A stretch of DNA of 64,000 bases from Solirubrobacter deserti (GCF_027587175.1 NZ_JAPCID010000004.1:1-64000); one strand, 5' to 3'; counted from the stretch's first letter, positions 50,412 through 60,330 are shown. Numbers and translations: made by a program. The notes: generated by a model from the sequence alone, not told the origin.

Positions 50412-51717
50412 TGACGGCCTCTCGGATTCGTGAATCGACTCGTTCGGCCGCGGCGAGCCCGGTCTGGGCGGCGGCCTCCATCGTGCCCAGCTCGGCGAAG
50501 TAGTCGCCGGCCAGGTGCAGGTTCTCGTGGGTGCCGAGCGCGCCCTCCAGCGCGGGCTGCAGCGCGCCGCGGCCCGGGCTCGCGTACACGTTGCCCAGCT
50601 CCCAGCGCTGGACGGTCGCGTTCGCGATGACCCCGCGCGTCTGCGGGTACATCGCGTGGAGGTCGGCGAGGAAGCGCTCGACGATCACCTCGTCGCTCTC
50701 GCGCATCAGCGCCGCGGCCTGCTGCGCGCCGGTGAAGAGCATCAGGCTGCCCCCCGGCGTGCGCGGGCCGACGCGCAGCGCGTGCGCCTGGTTGGTGAAC
50801 ATGTCGAACACGCGGCCGGGCGTGGCGATCGCGTAGACGCCGTCGTAGGGCATCGCGGTCGTCTCGCGCGTCTCGACCGCGACGCTCAGGAACGCGCCGT
50901 AGGTGAGCTTGGCCAGCGCGTCCGCGGCCTGCGGCGCGACCGGGCCGACGAGCGGGGACGCGTACGGCGCGTTGGCGGCCATGATCACGTGGCGCGCGCG
51001 GACCTCCTCGCCGTTCACGCTCACCGCCAGCTCGTCGCCGTCGGCCCGCACCGCCTCGACCCGGGCGTGGGTGCGGGCACGGTCCCCCAGCTCGCGGCCC
51101 ATCGCCGCGGGCAGCTGCCCCGTCCCGCCGCGCAGGTTGCGCGCGATCAGTGAGCCCTTGCCCGCCCACACGAGCGCGAACAGGCCGATCCCGGCACCCG
51201 CCGCGAGCTCGTCCAGCTCGCCCGTCGCGCGGTGCGCGGCGCAGGAGAAAATGGCGTGCACCTTCGGCGGCAGCGGCCCGAGGAAGTCCGCGAACGAACG
51301 GTCGTTCTCGAAGTCGTAGCGGTTGGCGGCGGCGTGGTAGCGGCGGACGGCGAGCTGGACCTTCACGCCGGCGCGGGCGAACGCGATCCGCTCGCGCACC
51401 GACAGCGGCAGCCGGAACGGATACGACTCCACGCGCCCGCCGTCGAGGATCGCGTCGCCGACGGCGAGCCCCATCATCCCGCCGGTGACGGGCACGGTCT
51501 CCAGCTCGCACTCGGCCGTGATCCGGTCGACGAGCGTCCCGGGCGCCGGGAACAGGTGCGCGCCGTAGTTGAGCCAGTAGTCGCCGCGCTCGTCGGAGCG
51601 CATGCGGCCGCCGAGCCGGTCGCCGGCCTCCAGCAGCAGCACGTCACGGTGACGCAGGTGCCATGCGGCCGACAGCCCCGCGATCCCGCCCCCGACGATG
51701 ACGACGTCGCGCGTCAT
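50404..51717 (-). CDS. FAD-dependent amine oxidase-like/protoporphyrinogen oxidase-like oxidoreductase
   Basis: 437 residues. N-terminal Rossmann motif [17 protein letters not shown] (residues 5-21), the GG doublet in LGGRMRS, and a C-terminal FAD-contacting segment [22 protein letters not shown]. The family covers monoamine oxidases, putrescine or spermidine oxidases, phytoene desaturases and protoporphyrinogen oxidases. The operon (aminotransferase, semialdehyde dehydrogenases) favours an amine substrate. No signal peptide. ATG 51717 overlaps the stop of the MmsA-like gene (ATGA). Confidence 0.78.
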   Translation of the reverse strand: MTRDVVIVGGGIAGLSAAWHLRHRDVLLLEAGDRLGGRMRSDERGDYWLNYGAHLFPAPGTLVDRITAECELETVPVTGGMMGLAVGDAILDGGRVESYPFRLPLSVRERIAFARAGVKVQLAVRRYHAAANRYDFENDRSFADFLGPLPPKVHAIFSCAAHRATGELDELAAGAGIGLFALVWAGKGSLIARNLRGGTGQLPAAMGRELGDRARTHARVEAVRADGDELAVSVNGEEVRARHVIMAANAPYASPLVGPVAPQAADALAKLTYGAFLSVAVETRETTAMPYDGVYAIATPGRVFDMFTNQAHALRVGPRTPGGSLMLFTGAQQAAALMRESDEVIVERFLADLHAMYPQTRGVIANATVQRWELGNVYASPGRGALQPALEGALGTHENLHLAGDYFAELGTMEAAAQTGLAAAERVDSRIREAVNV

Positions 51718-53150
51718 CGCGCCGTCGGGAAGTTGAGATGGGCGCGCTCCGGCGCGTCGGGCCAGCGCGTCGTGATCGCCTTGGCTCGCGTGTAGAACCG
51801 GACGCCCTCCGGGCCGTGGATGTGGTGGTCGCCGAACAGCGAGTCCTTCCACCCGCCGAAGCTGTAGAACGCCATCGGGACCGGGATCGGCACGTTGACG
51901 CCGATCATGCCGACCTGGACGCGGCGCTGGAACGTGCGCGCGGCCTGGCCGCTCGCGGTGAAGATCGCCGTCCCGTTGGCGAACGGGTTGGCGTTGATCA
52001 GGTCGATCGCCGCGTCGAGCGTCTCCACGCGCAGGACCGCCAGCACCGGGCCGAAGATCTCGTCCGTATAGGCCTCCATCTCCGGCGTGACGTCGTCGAG
52101 CAGCGTCGGGCCGACGAAGAACCCGTCGCCTTCGTGGCCGCGGCCGTCGACGACGACGGTCGCGTCGGTGCGGTCGATGTAGCCGACGATGCGGTCGCGC
52201 GCTGCCGCGGTGATGACGGGGCCCATCTCGGAGTCCGGGTCCAGACCGGGGCCGACCCTGATCGCCAGCGCCTTCTCACGCAGCGTCTCGACCAGCTGGT
52301 CGGCGACGTCGCCCACGGCCACCGCGACGCTGATCGCCATGCAGCGCTGGCCGGCGGACCCGTAGCCCGCGGCGATCAGCTGGTCGGCGGCGAACTCGAG
52401 GTCGGCGTCCGGCAGCACCACGGCATGGTTCTTCGCGCCGCCGAGCGCCTGCACGCGCTTGCCGTTCTCGCTCGCGCGCTGGTGGATGGAGCGGGCGATC
52501 GGCGTGGAGCCGACGAAGCTGATCGCCGCCACGTCCGGGTGATCGAGCAGCGCGTCGACCGCGACCTTGTCGCCGTGCACGACGTTGAACACGCCGTCCG
52601 GGAGGCCGGCTTCGGCGTACAGCTCGGCGATGCGGTCGCTCACGGAGGGATCGCGCTCGGACGGCTTGAGCACGAACGTGTTGCCGGTCGCGATCGCGAT
52701 CGGGTGCATCCACAGCGGCACCATGATCGGGAAGTTGAACGGCGTGATCCCCGCGCACACGCCGAGCGGCTGGCGGATCGAGTGCAGGTCGACGCCGGTG
52801 GAGACCTGGTCGGAGAACTCGCCCTTGGTCAGCTCGGCGATCCCGCACGCGTACTCCACGACCTCCATGCCGCGCACGACCTCGCCGCGCGCGTCGTCGA
52901 GCGTCTTGCCGTGCTCGGAGGAGATGATCCGCGCGAGCTCGTCGGTGTGCTGGTCCAGCAGCGCGCGGAACTTGAACATCACGCGCGCGCGGCGCGTGAC
53001 CGACACGTCGCTCCAGTGCTCGAACGCGCGCTTGGCCTTCGCCACGGCGGCATCCACATCCGCCGGCCCGGCCAGCACGAGCTCTCGCTGCACCTCGCCC
53101 GTCGCCGGGTCGTACACCGGCGCCGTGCGCACTCCAAGGTCGACAAGCAT
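51714..53150 (-). CDS. mmsA: CoA-acylating methylmalonate/malonate-semialdehyde dehydrogenase
   Basis: 478-residue MmsA-type aldehyde dehydrogenase that converts (methyl)malonate semialdehyde with CoA and NAD to propionyl-CoA or acetyl-CoA plus CO2. Features: [44 protein letters not shown] (the MmsA replacement for LELGG), GQRCMAIS (nucleophile Cys) and the specific C-terminal [17 protein letters not shown]. In this operon it would handle malonate semialdehyde from beta-alanine. ATG 53150 overlaps the aminotransferase stop by one base (TGATG); a GTG three bases earlier is also possible. Confidence 0.92.
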   Translation of the reverse strand: MLVDLGVRTAPVYDPATGEVQRELVLAGPADVDAAVAKAKRAFEHWSDVSVTRRARVMFKFRALLDQHTDELARIISSEHGKTLDDARGEVVRGMEVVEYACGIAELTKGEFSDQVSTGVDLHSIRQPLGVCAGITPFNFPIMVPLWMHPIAIATGNTFVLKPSERDPSVSDRIAELYAEAGLPDGVFNVVHGDKVAVDALLDHPDVAAISFVGSTPIARSIHQRASENGKRVQALGGAKNHAVVLPDADLEFAADQLIAAGYGSAGQRCMAISVAVAVGDVADQLVETLREKALAIRVGPGLDPDSEMGPVITAAARDRIVGYIDRTDATVVVDGRGHEGDGFFVGPTLLDDVTPEMEAYTDEIFGPVLAVLRVETLDAAIDLINANPFANGTAIFTASGQAARTFQRRVQVGMIGVNVPIPVPMAFYSFGGWKDSLFGDHHIHGPEGVRFYTRAKAITTRWPDAPERAHLNFPTAR

Positions 53151-54466
53151 CACGCCACTCCCGCGGTCATATGGTCTCCGGCCTCGACCAGCACCGCACC
53201 GAGCCGGTCGACGATCTCATCCAGCAGCGCCGCGTCGCTGATCAGCGGCGGCGCGATCTGCAGCACGCTGTCGCCGCGGTCGTCGGCGCGCGCGATCAGC
53301 CCGGCCTCGCGCAGCCGCCGTGGCAGGAAGCCGCGCAGCAGCTCGTCGCGCTCGGCCTGGTCGAAGCGCGTGTCGGCCTCGTCGCGCACGAGCTCGATCG
53401 CCCAGAAGAAGCCGGCGCCGCGCGTGTCGCCGACGATCGGCAACTCCCGCAGCGTGGCCAGCTCGGCCTCCAGGTGCGGCTCCAGCGCGCGCACGTTCTC
53501 GAGCACGCCGTCGCGCTCGAAGATGTCGATGTTCGTGAGCGCGATCGCGGCGCAGAGCGGATGGCCGCCGAACGTGATGCCGTGGCGGAAGACGCCCAGC
53601 GGCGCGACGTGCTCGCGCACGACGACGGCACCCATCGGCGCATACGCGGACGTCAGGCCCTTGGCCAGCGAGACGAGGTCCGGCACGACGCCCTCGCGCT
53701 GCACGCCGAACCACTCACCGAGCCGGCCGCAGCCCGTGATGACCTCGTCGGCCATCAGCAGCGCGCCGTAACGGTCGGCCAGCTCACGCAGGCCCCTCCA
53801 GTAGCCGTCCGGCGCGACCAGGCAGCCGCCCGAGTTCTGCACGGGCTCCGCGATGATCAGCGCCACCTCGTCGGGGCCGGCGGCGAGGATCGCGTCCTCG
53901 ACCTCACGCAGCAGCCGCGCGCAGAACGTCGCCGGGTCACCGGTGTCCCGGAACGCGTTGGTGTTGGCCACGTGCGTGACGTCGATCGGCGCGCGCCCGA
54001 ACGGCGCCTTGAAGCGGTCGACGCCGGTGAAGGAGAGCGCGCCGAGCGTCACGCCGTGGTAGGCGCGGTCGCGCGCGATCGCCTTCGTGCGTTGCGGCTG
54101 GCCGTTCGCAACGTGGTACTCGCGGGCGAGCTTCCACGCCGCCTCGACCGCCTCCGAGCCACCGCTGGTGAAGAACACCTGGTTCAGGTCCCCCGGCGCG
54201 AGGTCGGCGAGCCGCTCGGCCAGCTCCAGCGCCGCCGGGTGCGCCGTGCCCCAGTTCGTATTGAACGCGAGCGTCGTCAGCTGACGCGTGGCCGCGGCGG
54301 CCATCTCCTCGCCGTAGCTGTAGCCGATCTGTGCGCAGAACAGGCTCGACAGCGCGTCGATGTAGCGCCGGCCGTCGGTGTCGAAGACGTACGGGCCCTC
54401 ACCGCGCTCGAGCACGAGCAACTCGTCGACCGCCGACTTGGAGAAGTGCAGGAGCAGGTGGCTCAT
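53150..54466 (-). CDS. Class III omega-aminotransferase (aspartate aminotransferase family)
   Basis: 438-residue PLP enzyme of aminotransferase class III. Residues: [21 protein letters not shown] (PLP phosphate site), [36 protein letters not shown] (PLP ring Asp), [15 protein letters not shown] (Schiff-base Lys) and [12 protein letters not shown]. Close relatives are beta-alanine:pyruvate and putrescine/omega-amine transaminases. First gene of a five-gene operon. The divergent LysR gene starts 46 bp away and is the likely regulator. No Shine-Dalgarno sequence is obvious before ATG 54466. Confidence 0.9.
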   Translation of the reverse strand: MSHLLLHFSKSAVDELLVLERGEGPYVFDTDGRRYIDALSSLFCAQIGYSYGEEMAAAATRQLTTLAFNTNWGTAHPAALELAERLADLAPGDLNQVFFTSGGSEAVEAAWKLAREYHVANGQPQRTKAIARDRAYHGVTLGALSFTGVDRFKAPFGRAPIDVTHVANTNAFRDTGDPATFCARLLREVEDAILAAGPDEVALIIAEPVQNSGGCLVAPDGYWRGLRELADRYGALLMADEVITGCGRLGEWFGVQREGVVPDLVSLAKGLTSAYAPMGAVVVREHVAPLGVFRHGITFGGHPLCAAIALTNIDIFERDGVLENVRALEPHLEAELATLRELPIVGDTRGAGFFWAIELVRDEADTRFDQAERDELLRGFLPRRLREAGLIARADDRGDSVLQIAPPLISDAALLDEIVDRLGAVLVEAGDHMTAGVA

Positions 54467-54512
54467 GCCGGCATCTTCGAGCGCGCTGGACACCGAAGGT
54501 AGGGTTGCTTGC
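54467..54512. promoter_or_regulatory. Amine-operon / LysR divergent promoter
   Basis: Plus: TAGGGT at 54500-54505, 7 nt before TTG 54513. An interrupted repeat cttcg (54475-54479) / cgaag (54494-54498) with a 14-nt spacer is a weak candidate LysR binding site, positioned between the two starts. No clear -10 could be chosen for the minus gene. Confidence 0.35.
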
Positions 54513-55454
54513 TTGGAGCAGTCAAAGGCAGAGCTTTTGTCGCTGCAGCAGATCCGCTGCTTCTGCGCCGCGCTCGAGCTCGGCTCCTTCACCGCCGCCG
54601 CCGAGGCGCTGCGCGTGTCCCAGCCGGCTGTGGCCGAGCAGATCCGCAAGCTCGAGCAGGCGCTGGGCACGAACCTGTTCGTGCGCGCCGGCCGCGGCGT
54701 CGTCGCCACCGAGGCGGGCCGCGCGTTCGCCGAGCACGCGGCGCGCAGCCTGCGCGCGGTGGAAGACGCGGCCGACAGCGTCAGCGAGCTCAACGCGCTG
54801 CGGACCGGGACGGTCGAGCTGGGCGTGTTCGGCGGCCCGCAGGCGTGGCGCTTCGACGAGCTCGTGGTGGAGTTCCTGCGCCGGCACCCGAACGTGTCGG
54901 TGCGGCTGATCGGCCAGAACTCGTCCGTGCTCGCCGACCGCATCCGGCGCGGCGAGCTCGAGGCCGGCGTGATCGTGCTGCCGATCGACGACGAGAAGCT
55001 GGAGGTGCGCCCGATCGTGCGCGACGAGGTCGTCTACGTGAGCGCGGACCCCGAGCGCACGCGTGGACCGGCGACGATCGAGCGCCTGGCGGCGACGCCG
55101 CTGATCTTCTACGACGCCGAGTCCGCCGACAGCGACCCGATCCGCCGCCAGCTCGCCGAGCGGGCGCAGTCGCAGGGCCTGCGGCTCGCGCCCAAGGTCG
55201 AGGTCGAGCTCAAGGACATCGCGCTGCGGCTGGTCGCCGACGGCATCGGCGACACCTACCTGCCGAGCGCGTTCGTTCACGCGCCGTACTTCCCCGCCGG
55301 CCTGCACACGGCGTCGTTCGCTCCGGCGCTGTACGACACGTTCGCGATCGTGACGCGCGCGGGAGCCCGGCTCTCACCGGGCGTCCGCGAGCTGCTGGCG
55401 GCGGTCGAGGCGCACATGCGCGCCGTCGCCGCCGCCTTTGACCGCGCCCGCTAG
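54513..55454 (+). CDS. LysR family transcriptional regulator
   Basis: 313 residues. LysR winged helix: LSLQQIRCFCAALELGSFTAAAEALRVSQPAVAEQIRKLEQALG, in pieces between residues ~10 and ~55, then a two-lobed effector domain ending in VRELLAAVEAHMRAVAAAF. It diverges from the amine-catabolic operon and is expected to activate it in response to an operon substrate or intermediate. TTG 54513 is the best start because TAGGGT is placed exactly 7 nt upstream; no ATG or GTG lies near. The stop codon region overlaps the end of the binding-protein gene (ctag, 4 bp). Confidence 0.87.
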   Translation: MEQSKAELLSLQQIRCFCAALELGSFTAAAEALRVSQPAVAEQIRKLEQALGTNLFVRAGRGVVATEAGRAFAEHAARSLRAVEDAADSVSELNALRTGTVELGVFGGPQAWRFDELVVEFLRRHPNVSVRLIGQNSSVLADRIRRGELEAGVIVLPIDDEKLEVRPIVRDEVVYVSADPERTRGPATIERLAATPLIFYDAESADSDPIRRQLAERAQSQGLRLAPKVEVELKDIALRLVADGIGDTYLPSAFVHAPYFPAGLHTASFAPALYDTFAIVTRAGARLSPGVRELLAAVEAHMRAVAAAFDRAR

Positions 55455-56698
55455 CTGGCCGCGGGCTTGACCGTCTGGTCGAACTTCAGGGCGCCGTCCT
55501 GGACGGTGTAGGCGCCGTAGTCGGCGAGCGAGGTGTCACCGTTCTCGTTGATCGAGTAGGTGCCGAGGACGCTCTCGCGATTCTTGGTGGCGAAGATCGC
55601 CTCCAGGATGTCCGCGCGCTCGCCGGTCTTGGAGCGCTCGATGGCGTCCAGCGCGAGCGACATCGCCTCGTAGCCGTAGATCGCGTACGGGTCCGCGGTC
55701 TTGCCGAACTTGGCCTTGTAGGTCTTGAAGAACTCCTGGCCGGCCGGCGGGTACGCGTCGGGTGACAGCGTCGGCACCGTGCACTTGAACTGCGGCGCCA
55801 GCGAAGCGGGGATGCCGCCTTCCTCCTCGCTCGCGAACAGCCCGTCGCAGATGCCGTCCGGGCCGTAGAGCTTGCCGTCCAGGCCGAGCGCGGCGGCGAA
55901 GTCCTTGAACTGCTGGACCGCGTTGTTGGCCGTGATGCCGGAGTAGACGTAGCAGTCGGCGCCGTCGCTCTTGGCCCGGGTGGCGAGGCCGCGGTAGTTG
56001 GAGGCGTTCTTGTCGATCGCGTCGTTGGCGGTCAGCGTCAGGCCCTGCGCCTTCGCGGCCATCTCGATCACGCGCGCGAGGCCGGCGCCGTAGACCTCCT
56101 TGTCGTTGGTCATCGCGACCTTCGTGCAGCCGTCCTCCTTCATCAGCGTCACCAGCGCCGAGCCCTGCTTGACGTCGAGGGGCGCCACGCGGGCGTACGT
56201 GCGCGCGCCGGTCGGGTAGTACTTGCCCGGCTCACCGGGCTCGGAGCCCGGCTCGTCCGACGTGAGGCCGACGTACGTGTTCGCGGGCGAGATCATCGGG
56301 ATGCCCGCCTCGTTGAGGATCGGGATCGAGACCTTCGCCGCGCCCGAGTTGAGCGTGCCGAGGTAGACCGCGGTCGCGTCATCCTGCGCGGCCTTGAGCG
56401 CGTTGGCCGACTCGGCCTCCGGCGTCCACGCGCCGGCCTGCGCGGTCGAGTCGTCCAGCGACTCGTACTCGATCGTGTGCGGGCCCGCCTTGCCGCCGGC
56501 CTGCTCGAGCGCGAGCGTCGCGCCGTCCACGATCGCCTCCGCCTGCGTGCGCGACGCGCCCTGCAGCGGCACCGACGAATAGATCTTGAGGGTCTTCCCC
56601 TCGCTGGACGACTGCGCCGCCTCGCCGCCGGGCTCGTCGCTGCCGCAGGCAGCGACGCCCAGCGCCAAAGCGGCCGCCAGCACCTTCACCGAACGCAT
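55451..56698 (-). CDS. Branched-chain-amino-acid-type ABC transporter substrate-binding lipoprotein
   Basis: 415 residues. Lipoprotein signal: MRSVKVLAAALALGVAACGS, with the lipobox Cys at residue 18. The mature domain is a Leu/Ile/Val-type periplasmic-binding protein (EGKTLKIYSSVPLQGASRTQ, TNDKEVYGAGLARV, YAIYGYEAMSLALDAI). It would bind an amino acid, amide or small organic ligand for an ABC importer. No permease or ATPase gene lies beside it, so partners must be elsewhere. A strong Shine-Dalgarno (gaggagg) sits 5-11 nt before ATG 56698. Confidence 0.88.
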   Translation of the reverse strand: MRSVKVLAAALALGVAACGSDEPGGEAAQSSSEGKTLKIYSSVPLQGASRTQAEAIVDGATLALEQAGGKAGPHTIEYESLDDSTAQAGAWTPEAESANALKAAQDDATAVYLGTLNSGAAKVSIPILNEAGIPMISPANTYVGLTSDEPGSEPGEPGKYYPTGARTYARVAPLDVKQGSALVTLMKEDGCTKVAMTNDKEVYGAGLARVIEMAAKAQGLTLTANDAIDKNASNYRGLATRAKSDGADCYVYSGITANNAVQQFKDFAAALGLDGKLYGPDGICDGLFASEEEGGIPASLAPQFKCTVPTLSPDAYPPAGQEFFKTYKAKFGKTADPYAIYGYEAMSLALDAIERSKTGERADILEAIFATKNRESVLGTYSINENGDTSLADYGAYTVQDGALKFDQTVKPAAS

Positions 56699-56815
56699 GG
56701 TTCCTCCTCGCTCTAGGAGCGCCCATGGTCGGCTGGATGACGATCCCGGGCTAGAGCCAGTTGCTTGGGGGGCCCGAAAGCAGCGCCTGTGGCCGGTACG
56801 CTGCCGAGCCCTGAG
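56699..56815. promoter_or_regulatory. Spacer between SBP lipoprotein and LysR genes
   Basis: Contains the lipoprotein ribosome site (gaggagg), and TACGCT at 56797-56802, 13 nt before ATG 56816 of the LysR gene. An inverted repeat gctctag (56710-56716) / ctagagc (56751-56757) spaced by 34 nt may be a LysR-type tandem site. Its role is unproven. Confidence 0.35.
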
Positions 56816-57718
56816 ATGACGCCGGACCTTCGCCAGCTGCGCTACTTCCTCGCGGTCGCGGAGGAGCTCAACTTCACGCGCGCGGCCGCGCGCCTGCACA
56901 TCGCCCAGCCGCCGCTGAGCGCCGCCATCCGGCAGCTGGAGGAGCAGCTCGGCGTGACGCTGCTGCACCGCTCGAGCCGGCAGGTGGAGCTGACCGCCGC
57001 GGGCGCGCTGCTGCTCGAGCGCGGGCGCGAGCTGCTCTCGCACGCCGAGGCGGTGTTCGCCGAGGTGCGCGAGCTCGAGAGCGCACCGACCGGCAAGTTG
57101 ACGCTGGGTGTCGCGCCGACGGCGCGCTTCGAGCTCGCGCCCGCGGTCCTCGCCGCGTGCGCGACGCGCGCGCCGGGCGTGATGCTCTACCCGCGCGAGG
57201 ACACCACCGGCGCGCTGCTGCACGACCTGCGCGCGGGCCGGCTCGACCTCGTCCTCGGCTTCTGCGCGGAGGACGATCCGGCGCTCGAGCGCGAGCGGCT
57301 GCGCGACGCGCCCGCGGTGCTGCACGTCAACGCCGACCACCCGCTCGCGCAGCGCGCGTCGGTCGCGCTGGGCGAACTGCGCGACGAGCCGATCATCGTC
57401 GCCGGCGGCCCCGACTCCCCCGGCTATACGGCCGCCGTCGTCCAGCTCTGCCGCGACGCCGGCTTCGAGCCCCGGACCGTGCCCGATCCGTACCCGGACC
57501 TCGGTGTGCAGGCGATCCGCGAGGGCTTGGGCGTGGTCGTGTACGCGCGCAGTGCCTTCGCCGAGCAGGTGGAGGGCTCGGCGTTCGTGCCGATCGAGCC
57601 GCGGGTGACGCTGCCGTTCGACCTGCTGTGGCGGGCGGACAAGCGGTCGGGCGCGCTCGACGCGGTGCTGCGGGTCGCGCGCGAGGTGCGTGCGGAGCAG
57701 GCCTGGGCCGCGCCCTAG
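56816..57718 (+). CDS. LysR family transcriptional regulator (BenM/CatM-like)
   Basis: 300 residues. Typical LysR opening MTPDLRQLRYFLAVAEELN, then FTRAAARLHIAQPPLSAAIRQLEEQLG as helix-turn-helix, and VTLLHRSSRQVELT. The effector domain has the HPLAQRASVALGELRDEPII segment. The sequence pattern (AEELNFTRAAARLHIAQPPLS) is that of the aromatic-catabolism type. ATG 56816 was preferred to an upstream frame extension because the HTH begins right after it. Probably regulates the adjacent lipoprotein gene, by divergence; the ligand is unknown. Confidence 0.88.
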   Translation: MTPDLRQLRYFLAVAEELNFTRAAARLHIAQPPLSAAIRQLEEQLGVTLLHRSSRQVELTAAGALLLERGRELLSHAEAVFAEVRELESAPTGKLTLGVAPTARFELAPAVLAACATRAPGVMLYPREDTTGALLHDLRAGRLDLVLGFCAEDDPALERERLRDAPAVLHVNADHPLAQRASVALGELRDEPIIVAGGPDSPGYTAAVVQLCRDAGFEPRTVPDPYPDLGVQAIREGLGVVVYARSAFAEQVEGSAFVPIEPRVTLPFDLLWRADKRSGALDAVLRVAREVRAEQAWAAP

Positions 57719-57817
57719 AGCCAAAGTATCGCTCCACACGGAAGCGGTATTGGACGCGCGGGCGGCGCTCGCGCACAGTGGAGGAGCAACCCCGTCCCCT
57801 CCCCAAGGACCCTTTCC

Positions 57818-59245
57818 ATGTCACACACTCTCAGGCGCCTCGCCGGCGTCCTGTCGCTCCTGGCCGTCTCGATGGCGCTCGGACCGAACCTCGCCCACGC
57901 CGGGACGGCCGGCGTGGTCGATCTGCCCTCCGGCGTGCGCGCGCTGCTGTTCGTGGCCGCGCCCGGTGAGACCAACAGCACCGAGCTCTACTACGAGGCC
58001 GGCGCGGTCACGGTGACCGACACGCTCGCCGGCGGCGTGGACGCCGGTGACGGCTGCCAGCCGGTGATCACGGCCGGCTCGCGGGACGCGCGCTGCGCGA
58101 CCGACGGCGTGCAGCTGGCGGTGCTCTCGCTCGGCGATGGAAACGACGTGCAGTCGGTCCCGAACCTCGACCGGGTCCAGCGCGCGTGCCCGCTGCCGCT
58201 GCTGATCGACGGCGGCGACGGCAACGACGTGATCGTCACCTGCCGCGACGGCGACACCGTCGCGCAGCTGGGGACCGGCAACGACATCCTCTACGTCGGG
58301 ACGAGCGCGGGCGTCGAGGCCGACCTCGGCCCCGGTGACGACCGCGTGGGCACGTTCAACGGCGCCACCTTCGGGCCGGGCACCTACAGCGGCGGCCCGG
58401 GCGACGACCTGCTGCTCGGCACGCCCGCGCGCGAGACGTTCAACGGGGGCGACGGCACCGACCGCGTCGAGTTCCCGCACAACCGCGTCGACGCGAACCT
58501 GGACGGCCAACCCGGCGACTCGCCCGAGGGCGACCACGTGGGCGCCGACGTCGAAGTGCTCGCGGCGTCCGTCGCGGGCTCGGTCCTCACCGGCAACGAC
58601 GGCCCGAACGCACTGCTCTCCGGCGGCGCCGCCGTCACCCTGCGCGGCCTTGGTGGCGACGACACGCTGATCGGCTCCGACTACGGCGAGACGCTCGAGG
58701 GCGGCCCCGGCCGCGACCGTCTCACCGGCGGCTTCGGCGACGACGTGCTCGACCCGGGCCCCGGAACCGACACGGTCGACGCCGACCGCCAGGCCGACGA
58801 CGGGTTCGCCGCCGGCAACGACACGATCACCGCGCGCGACGGCGAGCTCGACCAGATCGGCTGTGGCATCGGCGCGGACGTCGCCGTGCTGGATTCCAAC
58901 GATGTGGCCGACGCGTGCGAGTCGGTCGATCGGGCCACGTCGGGCAACGGCTCAGCACCGCCGAACGCCGAGCCCGCGCTGGCGAAGGCCACGGTCAAGA
59001 TCCTGCGCGCCTCGCGCCGCTCCGGCCTGCGCGTGCGCGTCACCACGCCCACGGCGGTGAAGGTGCAGCTCGTCGCCCGCCACAAGGGCCGCATCGTCGC
59101 CCGCGGCACCGTCAAGACCAAACCCGGGCGCGCCGTCACCGCGGCTCTGCGGCTGAAGAAGACGCTGCCGCGCCGCGCGTCCCTGCAACTCACCGTCACC
59201 GCGCCCGGGCTCGCCCCGCGCACCGTCAAGACCACCCTCCGCTAA
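57818..59245 (+). CDS. Secreted RTX-like calcium-binding repeat protein
   Basis: 475 residues. Signal peptide (MSHTLRRLAGVLSLLAVSMALGPNLAHA). From about residue 90 to 330 it carries scattered RTX/haemolysin-type repeats: LGDGNDVQS, GGDGNDVIV, LGTGNDILYV, LGPGDDRVG, GGPGDDLLL, GGDGTDRV, LGGDDTLIG, GGPGRDRL and GGFGDDVL, which fold as calcium-binding beta rolls. Four Cys residues pair around the middle. The C-terminal ~90 residues form a beta-sandwich-like domain with basic strands (TVKILRASRRSGLRVRV). No toxin or type I secretion gene is adjacent, so it is likely Sec-exported surface or extracellular protein. A ribosome site aagga precedes ATG 57818. Confidence 0.78.
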   Translation: MSHTLRRLAGVLSLLAVSMALGPNLAHAGTAGVVDLPSGVRALLFVAAPGETNSTELYYEAGAVTVTDTLAGGVDAGDGCQPVITAGSRDARCATDGVQLAVLSLGDGNDVQSVPNLDRVQRACPLPLLIDGGDGNDVIVTCRDGDTVAQLGTGNDILYVGTSAGVEADLGPGDDRVGTFNGATFGPGTYSGGPGDDLLLGTPARETFNGGDGTDRVEFPHNRVDANLDGQPGDSPEGDHVGADVEVLAASVAGSVLTGNDGPNALLSGGAAVTLRGLGGDDTLIGSDYGETLEGGPGRDRLTGGFGDDVLDPGPGTDTVDADRQADDGFAAGNDTITARDGELDQIGCGIGADVAVLDSNDVADACESVDRATSGNGSAPPNAEPALAKATVKILRASRRSGLRVRVTTPTAVKVQLVARHKGRIVARGTVKTKPGRAVTAALRLKKTLPRRASLQLTVTAPGLAPRTVKTTLR

Positions 59246-59261
59246 CCGAAAGGCCTCAGCC

Positions 59262-59804
59262 ATGTCCACCGCTCCCACCCTCGCCCGCACGTTCGCCGGC
59301 GACCGTGACCACTCGTCGTTCGGCTTCGCCGTCAAGCACATGAGCATCAACACGTTCCGCGGGACGTTCGCCGACGTCGAGGCCACCGTCACCCAGCACG
59401 ACGATGGCGCGCTCGTCGTCGTCGGCAGCGCGGCCGTCGAGTCGATCAGCGTCACCTCGCCCGCCGACCTGCGCACCCACCTGCTCGGACCCGACTTCTT
59501 CGACGCCGTCCAGCACCCGCGGATCGCGTTCGCGTCCGCACCCGCCCAGCCCGCCGTCGACGGCACGATCGCGCTGCCGGGCGAGCTGACGATCCGCAAC
59601 GTCACCCGTCCCATCACCGCCACTGGCACCTGGTCCGGTGTCGTCGAGGACCCGTTCGGCGCCACCCGCGCGGCGCTCGCCCTGCGCGCCGTGATCGACC
59701 GCCGCGACTATGGGATGACCTGGAACCTGCCGCTCCCGCGCGGCGGCGACGCCCTCGGCACCGACGTCGAGATCGTCGTCGCGCTCGAGCTCGTCGCTAG
59801 CTGA
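59262..59804 (+). CDS. YceI family protein
   Basis: 180 residues, YceI lipocalin-like beta-barrel protein that binds isoprenoid or other long hydrophobic ligands. Family motifs: DRDHSSFGFAVKHMSINTFRGTF at the N-terminus (His/Ser motif), GAALVV-type strand, HLLGPDFFDAVQHPRIAF, and the C-terminal DYGMTWNLPLPRGGDALGTDV. No signal peptide is visible, unlike most YceI proteins, so it may be cytoplasmic. aaagg lies ~9 nt before the ATG. Its stop overlaps the convergent sigma-factor gene by 8 bp. Confidence 0.85.
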   Translation: MSTAPTLARTFAGDRDHSSFGFAVKHMSINTFRGTFADVEATVTQHDDGALVVVGSAAVESISVTSPADLRTHLLGPDFFDAVQHPRIAFASAPAQPAVDGTIALPGELTIRNVTRPITATGTWSGVVEDPFGATRAALALRAVIDRRDYGMTWNLPLPRGGDALGTDVEIVVALELVAS

Positions 59805-60330
59805 GCTCCAGCCGCAACCGGCGCAGCGCGAGGCGCGTGCGGCCCTTCACGGTGCCGAGCGCGACACACAGCCGCGCGGCGATCTCGCGCTGCGTCAACT
59901 CCTCGCCGTAGGCGAGCACGATCACCTCGCGCTGCTCGGCGGGCAAGGCAGCGATCGCGCCCCGCAACCGCGCACGCTCCTCGCGCGCCGTGACGACCTC
60001 GTCGGGCGCGGGCCGCTCGCACACGGCGCCCGTCAGTGGCCGCTCGTCGAGCACGCAGCGGCGCTCGCGTACCGCGGCCTGGCGCACGTGGTCGATGCCG
60101 CGGTGGCGCACGATCGTGTGCAGCCACCCGGCCGCGCCGCCGGGCCGCGGCCGGAACGCGGCCGCGTCACGCCACAGTGCGAAGAACGCGTCCTGCAGGA
60201 CGTCCTCCGGCTCGCGGCACACGCGGCGCGCCGTCGCAGACGCGGCCACCGCGTGCCGGCGGTACAGCTCCGTGAAGGCGCGCTCGTCGCGGACGGCGAT
60301 CCGGTGCAGCAGTTCCTCGTCCGTGGCCAC
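59797..60330 (-). CDS. ECF-family RNA polymerase sigma factor
   Basis: 177 residues. Sigma-70 region 2 (DERAFTELYRRHAVAASATARRVCREPEDVLQDAFFALWR) and region 4 (LPAEQREVIVLAYGEELTQREIAARLCVALGTVKGRTRLALRRL), in segments. It resembles the SigK/SigL branch of ECF sigma factors, but no anti-sigma gene is adjacent. GTG 60330 was chosen because TACGTT lies 6 nt upstream (60342..60337), giving a leaderless start, and because the longer reading frame starts with unrelated residues. Its targets are unknown. Confidence 0.87.
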   Translation of the reverse strand: MATDEELLHRIAVRDERAFTELYRRHAVAASATARRVCREPEDVLQDAFFALWRDAAAFRPRPGGAAGWLHTIVRHRGIDHVRQAAVRERRCVLDERPLTGAVCERPAPDEVVTAREERARLRGAIAALPAEQREVIVLAYGEELTQREIAARLCVALGTVKGRTRLALRRLRLELS

